DNA of 64,000 nucleotides from Mesaphorura yosii (taxonomy: Eukaryota > Arthropoda > Collembola > Poduromorpha > Tullbergiidae). The position numbers and the translations under genes were made by a program. The stretch is from positions 1 through 64,000 of the forward strand of contig WIXG01000271.1 in assembly GCA_009869945.1 (NCBI GenBank), given 5' to 3'. The notes below the pieces were generated by a model. That model had not been told where the DNA came from. It saw nothing but the letters and a program-made list of their open reading frames with translations, and did not search any database. Below are positions 24,501 through 35,300 of the stretch, piece by piece (positions within the stretch are counted from its first letter, which is position 1; each line of letters begins with the position of its first letter).

Positions 24501-26079
24501 ACAGTCCGTCTATTTGAAATAGCCGATTGTGAAAAAGCTCGATTCATTTATGAGTATTGCATGTGAAATTGATGTAATGAAATGATATTGTCCTGGCATG
24601 AGACATGAAACGACTGAGCAAGATTTGATTATAATTTCAATATTACGATATTTATTAACGGAAAACTGAAAAATGTACAATTTGAGTCGTCTAATTGAAA
24701 TAATTGGATCGCAAAATAATGAAAAATATTGCTAATTCTTACATAGAAGTGGATTTCGATTTACGCTAATAGTTGATTGAACCCCCTTGAGCCAACAAAA
24801 CTTCAGAAACTCTCCTCTTCATACTATCTATGAATGGGCGAAGCTCGTTAAATGTAAAAGAGTTCCAATTCGCGTCTAACTGTTCTCAGCTCACCAATTA
24901 GGTAATACTGTCTACCATTTGCGTAAACACGTCTTGAGAGAATGCCCCAAACATTCTCAATTGGATTGAGATGTGGCGTGTAAGGCGACCAGTGTCCATG
25001 AGGTTGATTTTCTTCTTGTTAAGCTAATCCGTCACAACTTTTGCGTTATAAATTGGAGCGTTGTCTTGCATAAAAATTGTCTTTGCCAGCGAGCTGATCG
25101 GGATCTCCTCCAACAGTGGCAGAAGATGCTGCTCCAGGACAGTTTTGTACGCAGCGGCGTTTAATCTTGTCGATATGATTTGAACTGTGAACTTGCCGTG
25201 GTACGAGAAGCATCAGTGACCCGCTGCCGGTGTGTCTCTTCGAAAAAAGCACTTTCTCCTTTCTTCGATCGTGCCAATATTTGGCGAAACCATCCGGCCC
25301 GTCCAAGTTGAACTTTTTTTCATCGCTAAAGATGACGACATTCCATTCTTCGTTCCACCCAACTTTTTTTCCTGAGCCCACGCCATTCTTTTGTCTATGA
25401 TCGGTTTCAATGGTTGCTTCTTTTTCCACGCGAATTTGAGGCTCTTGTTATTGCGGGGAGCGTTGTAGACAGCACCCCGAGACACTATAACCTTCAAATT
25501 ATCTTTTAATTGAGCACAGGATACACTTTTGTTGCTAACCTCTTTGAAAATTCGTCGTTTCCGTCGTCATCTAGCTTGCTTTTTGGTCCAGGATGGTTCT
25601 TGCCGTAATTTTCTTCTTGTTTGAAATAATTACACACACTTTCAGCGATCTCTTGAGCAAACGAGCCATTTCAGCCAGTTTTACCATTTAGCCTCAAAAT
25701 TTGAAATTGGGAGATTTCGACCACTATCAGCTTCTTACCACGACCCATTTTGTTAAAGAATTATTGTAAGTTTTAATTAATTCAATTCAATTTGATGTGA
25801 TTTGGCAGAATTTCGGCAAGATGAAGCCAACTTAAGCTGTAGAAGCATTTGCGAGACGAAATTAACAAACCGTCTATTTCAATTAGAGAACGCCGATTCC
25901 ACATTTTGGAGCTTATAGATTTTGTACGGCGAATTTGGTTTAAATCTAAACGTTTGAAATACTGTAATATTAGTGCTTATCTCCCCCTTCATTTATATGC
26001 AGATGGCACTGCCATTCATATAACCATTGTTCTAAAAATCTAGCATTTTCCTGATCGGCTATTTCAATAAGAGGGACTG
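24501..26079 (-). mobile_element. Degenerate Tc1-like DNA transposon with IR/DR-type ends
   Basis: The element is 1579 bp, flanked by TA on both sides (24499-24500 and 26080-26081), as in Tc1/mariner insertions. The left end reads CAGTCCGTCTATTTGAAAT…; the right end, read inwards on the minus strand, starts CAGTCCCTCTTATTGAAAT…. The two ends share most of their first 27 bases, through ATAGCCGAT. Inner copies of the same motif lie about 185-190 bp in from each end: 24686-24702 (GTCGTCTAATTGAAATA) and 25874-25887 (read inwards, CTCTAATTGAAATA). The DNA between inner and outer copies is not alike, so this is the IR/DR layout of many Tc1-like elements, with only the transposase-binding repeats conserved. 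The transposase relic lies inside on the minus strand. It is judged inactive because its frame is broken several times. Confidence 0.88.
24766..25748 (-). pseudogene. Tc1-like (DD34E-type) transposase, broken
   Basis: The frame starts MGRGKK at 25748 and ends with a stop at 24766-24768. The span equals about 327 codons, close to a normal Tc1 transposase. It has an early stop after about 25 codons and at least two frameshifts. Across three frames the catalytic landmarks survive: FSDEKKFNLDGPDG (first Asp), MQDNAP (second Asp) and HLNPIENVWGILSRRVY (final Glu). Also visible are AWKKKQPLKP-like and WHDRRKEK segments typical of the family. A stop lies between the second Asp and the Glu. The pattern says vertical decay after insertion. 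No intact transposase is encoded in this window. Confidence 0.88.
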
Positions 26080-27881
26080 TAGATGAGTTTAGTCAACCCG
26101 ACAACAATTCGGTCCCACTGACTCAACAGTCTCGCTTCAATTACACACTAAGCATTCACCGTGTGATGCCGACGTTGATCTCTGAGCGTCTTAAATGCGC
26201 TGCGGCCGAAGCGATTATTATCGAAGCTAAGCTGAGGAAGGATTACCTTAGTACAGAGAACACATCCGCTAATCTTTATAATTAAACCGCGCACACGTGC
26301 CTTTTATGCTTCGACTCCATTGCTTTCTCCAAGTCTCCTTTCCATGAATTGAGTCTCGATTGCCAATAAAATAATAGAATTTACACGCGAGGTTTTATGT
26401 GCGAAGCGCATGTTCTTCGCGGTTTCCTCTAAGTTCTTGTGCCATCTACAAAGCTTTAAAAATCTTTTAATGAGTTTTCTTTTCATGACCCATTATTGCA
26501 GGCGATGATCTTCGTCAATGTGTGTCCGTGTACGAACTTAAAAACTAAGCAAGGTACCGGAACATGTCGACTTTCAAGCATTCGAACTTACCAATTGACA
26601 GATGATGAAGCATTTATCGATGCACGAAAATAAAAACACAAATATGTTCCTCTCCTGGTCATAGTTCTGTCGAGCACTGCTCCGCGGCAATCCAAAATTG
26701 AATGTTAACTGTTGACTTCCAAATGAATGAATGCGTGACTGTCTTAATTTAATTGCAGCAATTACCTGATGAATGCCTTCAGACCTTCCAACTTTCTGTG
26801 TGATTGAGCGGAAGTGTTCCAAGAACTCAACTCAAGTCTAATCTAATTACCTAAAATGAAGCTACACGGATCTTACGCAGTTGCTTCCTGTAAATGACAC
26901 ACTTAAAGTGAGGCCAAGGAACGGAATAAATAGTACATATAGAAGTCGAAGTAGTTCATATTTCCTGAATCGAATCATGAAATGACGCTGAAACGAAAGT
27001 TCTGGGAAAGGAAAATATGTTGTGATCTAATCCAATTTCAATCCACTTGAATTATGTCGAATAATATTCAGATATTAGGGGCAAGAGAACTTTAAACAGA
27101 CTCGAGGAAACGTCCGAATTTGAATAGGACGGAGCCATTTCTAGTTAGTAGCAGTCAAGGAATGTGGCACGCAGTACGATTACGCTTAAAGGAGATGAAA
27201 ATAATTCTCTGAAGGTCCCGATGGGAATTCCATTTGTTCTTATTCCAGAGAAGGTATTTTGTTCTGCTCATCATTTTCAATTTTCTCGAAATGTTCAACG
27301 TTTGCACTCGTCAAAAGCCTTCGTTATGCACGTGCACATACATACAAGCTACTTTACTCTGTATTGAAAATTAATTGCTGAACTTTCCCGTTATTGTGAA
27401 TGACATGGGGTGCGAAGTAAACCAAAAATATCCAGGAAAAGCCACGAGAACTTTGGCTTTTGAAATGCGACTACCATGAATGCAGCTGACATGTTGGTTT
27501 CAAATGGTCTCTCCTACTGTACATGAGAAGATGATGAACTTTTGAAGGTCAGATCGGACACAATCACTCCGACTAAAGAGTAGATTATTCATTTCTAAAA
27601 TCAAGACAAGTCGGACATTTTCGTAAACAAGCCAACTCTATTTTTATTCCATGTTACTCGTTACGAGTACAAAAGCAGCATATTTAATAACAAACTGTCA
27701 CACGTTGAACACGTCAACCTGCCAAGTCAATTAAAAACAGGTCGAATGTTTTTTCCTTGACCCTCATTGACGTTGTCTGTGCCATTATGTTGCGCCACCA
27801 TTTTCTGCCGAGTTACGCCTTCCTTTTAAAATATCCGCGTAAGTTGGAGGAGCTAAAGAAAAGACGTTTACGCTAGTGAAG
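26080..27881. other. Intergenic region, no gene recognised
   Basis: About 1.8 kb, A/T-rich, with only short fortuitous frames. A minus-strand AATAAA (plus-strand TTTATT near 27643) lies about 240 nt beyond the stop of the next gene and could be its poly(A) signal. Confidence 0.35.
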
Positions 27882-28553
27882 CTAATTCATTAACGTGTTC
27901 GCGTTTAAGTTACCATCCTGATAGCTGGAGAAACGTCCGTATCCCGTCATTCCGTAAGGTGGAGGTGCACTCGGTACCTGCGAGGCGTCAGTGGCCTGTT
28001 CTTCGTTCATAAGGGCTTGGTAGTTTGTTTCCAGGAGAGGCGAATATGATCGCCTGTCCTTGTTGCAGTTCATAGCTTTAAACGCGACGAAGCAGCAAAT
28101 TCCGCTGAATATGAGCAACGCGAGTCCAAGAGCAATGCAGACAATGACAATAATGACCAAGGTCGTGTTAATACTGAAAGTATAAAGCATAGCAAGAAAT
28201 TCAACCATGTATTCGTTCGGTTTCGGTTTCTTTTAAAGAAAATTTTTTACGTGCATACCCGCAATCGCAGAACGATGCCAGGAATTCGCAATCTCGAAAT
28301 CCATGCCCAACTTCGAAGTAAATGTCCTCACAGTCCCTGCATTTGCCCTTACGTGATTATTAGAGCATTTGAATAGTAGAGTTCACTCCAGAAATTATTC
28401 TTACCCATCGCAATAGTTCTCACACTCATCCAAAGCTGGACCCTCAAAATATTCTTCGGGCCCGCTATTGCGTCCCAGTTGCCTGGCTGTTAGTTGAGTA
28501 ATGCTAATGATTAATAGCAGAATACTAGTGAAGGAAACGGAGACTGGTGTCAT
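27882..28553 (-). CDS. Small type I membrane protein with Cys-rich ectodomain and PPPY motif (Shisa/WBP1/VOPP1-like)
   Basis: Three minus-strand exons join in phase: 28553-28405, 28336-28259 and 28173-27882, giving 172 residues. Introns are 68 and 85 nt, as elsewhere here. Layout: a signal peptide (MTPVSVSFTSILLLIISIT); a short ectodomain of about 70 residues with Cys in the pattern CENYCDGDCED…RDCEFLASFCDCG; one transmembrane helix (LVIIVIVCIALGLALLIF) followed by CC; then a cytosolic tail of about 75 residues with YSPLLETNY and the WW-domain ligand SAPPPYG. This order (signal, compact Cys domain, helix, PPxY tail) is that of the STMC6 superfamily (Shisa, WBP1, VOPP1, CYYR1), whose members are membrane adaptors that recruit WW/NEDD4-type ligases. 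I cannot name the subfamily. The 27882-28208 open frame alone would miss the signal peptide and misplace the start. Confidence 0.72.
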
Positions 28554-31500
28554 TTTTAAAGTAAAAAAATTAACAAAGGCACTACATAATTAAAAACATT
28601 TAAATTGATACAAAAAATATGAAATTAAAAAAATTAGCCACCAATTTGGAAATCAGAAATACACCGCCACTGATTCGTTGTGACATCAAACGAGCGTAGC
28701 CTGTTTGCGTATCGTCGTAACTGGTAAACAAGTTGAGTGTGTTGAATGCGCGTCACCAGTATCCGTATTTGTATTGGGTTATTTACTTGCTTGAAGATAA
28801 GATAAAGGGGTATCGCATTAGAGCAATATCCCAATTTTCCCAGATTCCAAGTCTGAAGTCTCAGAGTTCGCTTTTGATACGAGCACGCATGGAATTTTCA
28901 CCTTGATACTACAGGAACTAATTGCGTCGTCTTCATTACGAAGAGGGCTTCGGCATCTAATTTGACTTGAAACGAAGGCTTGTGTGACTTCAGAAACTTC
29001 AGATTCTGACTCGCATAACTTTTTCGCGATCATTGTGTAATCCGCTATGCTGTGCTACGAGCAATAAAAGTCAAGGTGACTACCTTAAGGGTTTTTAACA
29101 GTGCAGTAATTTGATAGGTGGTAGGTTTTGTTTGTGGTAGTTCCATTCGAAAATAGCTTGCTCTGGGAATTGGGGTGAATAACTTGACACGGCCTTTCAC
29201 GTCGAAAAACAAACATTTCCCGAGCAAAGCCAAAGGCGGGGATGATAGGCCTCACGATGTTCGAGGAGTTTGAGCTTTTTAAATGAAAAACCCATGATTT
29301 TAGACTCGTATTCACTCAAGTGCATTTTCATGAATTTCCTACGGGCAGTCGCTCGAATTCTTGCATGGACTTCTTTCTCTGTGTTTGCCTTCTAAGAAGG
29401 AGAAAGTAATTTTCTTGTTCCATTCGGTTCAGCAAACAATTCACTTTAACTTGTAAAGAAAACTAAAATCTTTTCCCCTGTCGGTGAGTTTTCTATTCGC
29501 GGCCAAGTTTTCTATTTCTGGTCAAATAAACCACTCAACATTCATAATGACCATTCGTGAGTTCGGGCATGGACTCTGGCTCCGTTTGCTCAAATAAAGT
29601 CGTCGGAAAGTTGAACGTCCATTTCCAGTCAGTCAGAACTTTGCTTTCCTGTTAAAACTAAACGCAGAGTCTGGCCTCGTTCGAGCGGAGACCAGTAAAA
29701 CGCTTCAACAGCGTACGCATTTGACCTCTGAATTTTTAAATTGTGTTCGTCCACCACCTGCGTCCAACTTGAAACTCATGGTTTCACGCACATCACACGT
29801 GCCGAAATAAAGGAAAGTGCAGTCGAAATGAATTGAGTTATTGAACTGGACAATAATGAAGGTGAATGATTTCTATCAGGTTCAGTGCACATCTTATTTA
29901 CCATTCCAGCCTCTTAGTTTCGCTCCACTACCTTCTGTCACCCGACCTGGCTTTTACTTTTACTCTAGTTCCTCGGCTGCTCTTTTCTTGACTTTCAAGC
30001 TCACGGCGACTCACGGACACAGCAAGTAGTAGTAAATGGGCTACTTCATGGGCCCGGACTACATATTTCTACGGGCTAGGGCTAGGGGCTAGAATAAATG
30101 TTATATTGTTCATATTAACAGAGCAATAACAATATGAAACAATAGCTGGAACGAGCAAAATCATCTTGGGCGCAAGCTGGCGCACATTTGCCTTTTCCCC
30201 TCAATGTGGCATCTACTACTTCTTGTGTACACGTGGAGCTGGACAATTTTTATTTGTCTTTTTTGGCTTTTTATTTGCCTGATCAGCCAAGCGCATTTGC
30301 CAGCCTTTTCACTGTTGGATCAAACTCTCGTGTTTGTGCATTCTTCGGCCCCACAACTGTCCAATCCAAGAACAGATGCTAGATGTTGAGGTCGATGGCG
30401 CTCCTGTTCTAACCACAGGATTTAAAAAATTAATTAAAAAATGGATCTTTAATTCAGGCAAGTAAAGCATACTTGTCTGCGTTGCCTTCTCCCTTGTGCC
30501 TGATTTAGTTTAGAGACTTAGTGAGGAGAATCACGTCTGTCTTCAATCAGATTCGCCGAAGTTGAGATAAGTTATATCGCAAACTCCGCACCGAAGTTAG
30601 AAGTTTGCCACTGGTTGGGGACAGGAGGTACAATTTACGACATATTGAGCAACAAAAATAGACACAATAAATGCCTGTTTATAAAAATTGAGTGCATACT
30701 TAAACATGACTGACCTGGCGTTCAAAACATCAACCAGAATTTTATGCGTACTAAAGTTGAACGAGTTGTGCGTGTGTTCCTGATGCCAGGAAGTGGGTGC
30801 GTTGAAACGAGACGAGATGATGACACATCTCGGTCACATTGCGTCGAGCGTAGGCCATACACATGGGCACAAAATTTCATTTTCTTTTGTGCTGCTCATT
30901 CACGACCAGGCAGATTGTTTATATCGGTGTATCAGTAAACTTTATTGGACTCCACCGAATCTCATAAAAAGGTTTATAAATCAAAACATGATGAAAATTG
31001 AAGGGAGCCTTTCATGGAGATGATTGGCAGTTGACACTTGCTTGGCCTTTACCCATAATTTCGCTGACAGCAGGAGTAAGAACACTTCGTTCCCTGACAC
31101 ACATTTACCATACGCATTGATTTTGACGCTCTTCTGTCCACGTGCGAAATATTTTAGTCCAATCAAGGTAGAGTCTTCGGTTTAGTCGGGCCCTGCATTC
31201 GAAGGACTCTCCTTTTATCTCGACTACTGGAAAGAGTTCGTGGAACTCCTTTCCTTTCTCAGCGTCTTCATGTTTAAGTGGGTAAGCCATCCAAATATTT
31301 TATAGTTGTCAAGATCGATTACTTTGGTGATTAACGAGCCGTGTCGGTGTTATCAATACGTACACAGACATTACTATTACTCCTACACAGCCATTCATGT
31401 TCCTATAAGACTCTGTACAGGAATGGATGCTCGATTTTGTAAAGACTCTCTTCATCTTATTTTCTTTACTCTCCTTCCTTTTGAAAGTCTTTCGGAGAAA

Positions 31501-31830
31501 GGCGAAGGCGATGCTGGAGAAAATAACAAAAAATAACATTGAATCCTTTTCGCGTAAGTTCTTAACTCATCTTATTTTTCTTGGTACATATAAGTCTATC
31601 CCATGAACTGGGACGCACTGCTTATTCTGTGGGAAGGCCTTCCTCTCGACTTTACGCTAATATTTTGAGAAATTGAGCCAACTCTTCTTTCGCGGTATTT
31701 TCCTTCTGCTTTGCTGGCTCTACATGTTCGCTTTTGAAGAATGGGGCAGATTTCAGGAGAAAATTTCCAAAATCCGATCTGAGTCTTTTGGCCTTTTCTT
31801 AAATATTGTCAGTAGAGAGAAATACACCAC
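28554..31830. other. Non-coding stretch upstream of the membrane-protein gene
   Basis: About 3.3 kb. No conserved coding segment, RNA gene or complete transposon is recognisable. A short degenerate repeat of GGGCTA units lies near 30073-30093. The first few hundred bases should hold the minus-strand promoter of the 27882-28553 gene. Confidence 0.35.
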
Positions 31831-31839
31831 GAAGTCACC

Positions 31840-32314
31840 CGTTTTGTGCTCTGCGCTTCGTCTTGACGGGTAAGAATAACACGGCGGCAAGTTAAATACA
31901 AGTGTATGCTGGCTGTGAGACTGCGCGTGGACGAAGGACAACTGGACGCTTACCGGACTCAATGATACAACTTACGACGAATGACGACTGACGAATCACA
32001 ATGACAAATATTTGCAATAATAAATCAAACTGGACTTTTATTTAACTCTTTGACTCACTCTGACAATTATTTCGCGTGTGTACAACTCTATTGCTAAATT
32101 ATTCGACTTTGACTTTACTGACTGACTACGGACTACTGAAACTCTCCTCTTTTCTGTCCTGCTCTTTTTCTTCCCTTCTCTTTACTCTTTCTGACTTGCT
32201 ATCTGACAATGACTTGACTGGACTCGGAATGGAATTTAAATATAATTTTAATAATTCTAAGCTTATTGCATGCATATGCAACACAATGAACATGTTCCAG
32301 AAACTCCCCCCAAG
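31840..32314 (-). mobile_element. Possible LTR of a retrotransposon (3' LTR or relic)
   Basis: Read on the minus strand there is a purine tract with six Gs (CTTGGGGGGAG, 32314-32304), like a polypurine tract. It is followed by TGGAACATG, a TATA-like TATATTTAAA (32243-32234), a pyrimidine/purine-skewed segment, and AATAAA (32042-32037). That is the order purine tract, promoter, poly(A) seen in LTRs. I found no second copy, target duplication or reverse-transcriptase sequence. The left boundary is estimated. It could instead be chance or an ordinary promoter. Confidence 0.25.
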
Positions 32315-35300
32315 AAATATTCCATTTCTCCGTAAGCTTTGCAGTTTTCAGGAAGAAATCATGTGGCATACACCGCTGTGAGCTGCAGATAGATTGTAAC
32401 GACCTCTCGATTCTGGATTATGGCAGGGTAATCGTTGGGTACAATCGAGGTGACTGTTCCAACTTGAGAGCTCCGGTGGGTTGATACCAGCCAGGAACAC
32501 GACGATGCTGCCCAAAATCTCAATATGAAAAGCCGGAGCGTGACTGGGCGACAACTTGACGATAATGACAAACAAATGGACAGCTAACACAATGATGAGA
32601 GTGCTGAGACTCGAGCAAAATAAGGAAAAAATTGAGACTAAAAACAAATTGAGCCAGTTGCCCAAGAGTACGATTGAGATTGATTTATTCGCTGATTGAT
32701 TGAGAACGGGGCAAAGTGAGCTCAGTCGCAGAGCTAAAAAGAGATTCAACTTTTACAGGTTGAGAGTTGAACAGTGAGTTTTTGATGATGATTTACAGGT
32801 TAAGAATGCAACTTCGGTTTGTTTTTGTTTACATGAAGGTTTACATGAACAAACAGGACACAGAAGTTATAAAAAAAAATGGAATGTTTACAAAAGTAGA
32901 ACAAATTAAAAATAGAAGGAATGTAAGACATTGGTCGAGGATTAAAATAAGCTGAGAGATGTAAATACTCACAATGGAAAAGTACAAGCCAACATTGTTC
33001 AAAATTATGAATAATTTGTGGGTTCGGTCATACTTAAAATAGCTGGAAATGTTCTGTAGGTTAAGATGCTAACGCTAATGACACAAATGGAAAGAATTGC
33101 TTAGAAAATGGAGTCTAAAATTAGAAAGTATTACTAAGTTCACGTGAATGGCATGATGCTTACATCATAAACATTACATCTTGCATCATGAGCTACTCAG
33201 GTGTGCCTGAACAGTAATTAAATGCGAGATAGGATTCAAACCCATGGTCAGTTTATCGTTATCTGTCTAACTGCGTTAGGTTTCCCAGGATTATTGAGCC
33301 TGAGAAGTCGCAGTCTCCATTGACGATCTTCAATGATAAATGGAAAATGCACCATCAAGAAATAAAGATCTAGAACCAATCTGTGATCCATTGATATATT
33401 GAACCCTCGGACGCGCACTACGAGTGATATGAAAATTCTTTCTCTGAAATACGAGCAATAGAAGCAGAAGGGAAATACTGAGCGTATGAGGCCAGAGCCA
33501 AAAGGGGAATTATTTAGCAAGGGAAAGTCAAGTGAAGTTTCTCTCGTGCAGTACGCAACTAAAATCCCTTTCCAATCTTCATCGTTAATAAAATATCCGC
33601 TCTGCTCATCTGTTATCCATTTCCTATTTATTTATAATGTACCGAGCGTAATATGAGTCATTGAACCATGAAATAAGGGGTATGAACTCCGTAAACGAAG
33701 GCCACTCGCAGCACGGCACGCATTCAACCCTCTTCTTCATAATGTCACTGCAGAGCAGACTGTATTGAAGTGCCATTGCCAGCACGAAACAATGGGTCGT
33801 GGAATTCTTTTGTGCACGGGACTGACGAGACACGTACACGAATTTCCCCAAAATCTCACTCGTGAGGCATGTCACAGTTGGCTTTTAATAAGTCCTTTTA
33901 TTACCGACGCGTTGCTCTGCAGCATGAAGTAATAGTGATGAGATGAACTCTTACTGATTCGGTTAACTATTCGATGGAGATTCGATTCGTCCCTCTTCTG
34001 ATATCACGGCAGCCAAAATTGGATCTCAAATCTCGAAGTCCCAATTCACGATTCACTGCTGCGGTCGCAATGCAATTTAAGTCAAGTTCGTCCTCGTAAC
34101 CAATTTCCAAGATACAAATGCACTATATTTCTTCATTAGGATACGTTGTAGTAAGAGCATTATTACTGCGTGCGTAACACATAAACATGCGTTAAGTACA
34201 ACCATCCAAGGATCTGAAGCTATTAATTGTCGGTCCTATTAACTCGACTACATGCCGTCCTGTGCACGACGCGTCTATAGGTCATTAAGGATAGAGGAAG
34301 AGTGTACATCGTTGAGTCATTCTCCTTGGTCCGGACGGGAGGGCAGCAGGTAGCATTTACATTTTAGGCTAGTCCTACAATACAATGAATCTGTATAGTA
34401 CAATGGTATTATGCTTTCATTTTGCTTTCACTGCTGCTGTTGCTTCAGTACAAGATGATAATAAAACGAAGAGATTTTTCGTCCTGACATCTCATTCATT
34501 CTATTCTTATAAAACTGTACATTGTTGGATGAATGTGGTGCTTGAAAATCTCATTTCTCCGCTCGAGCTTAGTTGCCGGGTGCTGTGAGTGTCTCCCGCG
34601 TAGCTCTTCTTCTGTGCAGTATTAATTTGGCTTTTCGAGCAGTAGCAAGAAAGAGGGCTCAGGTCTCAACTGACTGGGGCAAAGACTGATGAGAAGAGAA
34701 AGTTAACAAATAGCAATTAAGTTCATGACAGATGAATGCAATTCAATGAATTGACCTGATCTTCTGTGCCTCGCTCATCTTTCTCCTCGTCCCTTTCATT
34801 CTTCGTCCTGCCCTGCAATTCTTTCCGCCTGGATTCTTGTTGCGCCTTCTTTCTGTACCACCACGGCGCGGCTTCCTGCTTATTATTTTAACAATACCAG
34901 GATCAGGATAGCACAACAAATAGGTGAGACAGAGGCAAATGCAGGGACTGTAAACCCGAGAGCGCACTGATTCATTGACCCTCCTCACAACTTCTGGCCG
35001 TTTCTAAACAATGCTCGCAATTAGTGAACCGGATTTGGGTGTGAACTGCACTCTTCCTCTGCACTGGGAGTGCTTCCGCTTTTCCTTTTTACATAGTATA
35101 GTTTTGGTCTTAAAAGTCAACACGGTCAGAGGCTAGAAAATCCAAGTAAAAGAGAGAAGAAAGGACGTGCGAAGTACTCATTTAAACACAAAAGTGTACT
35201 ATTTCGACCTCTTGCCCTACGAAAGCTCTGATCTGAGTTTGACAACAGTCAGCTGCAGCGTGTATCAAGAAGTTGAAAGATTATATTTTATTGCATGGCT

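Noticed and set aside
32348..32749. 133-codon hydrophobic minus-strand frame, considered as a receptor exon or a retroelement membrane protein
   Set aside because: The hydrophobic stretch is real, but no family signature or consistent splice chain was seen, and a neighbouring frame is equally open.
33221..33300. tRNA-like sequence on the minus strand: a box-A-like TAACGCAGTTAGAC, then GGGTTTGAATCC resembling box B with a pairable T-stem
   Set aside because: The acceptor stem does not pair and no sound anticodon arm can be folded. At best it is a decayed tRNA-derived (SINE-like) fragment.
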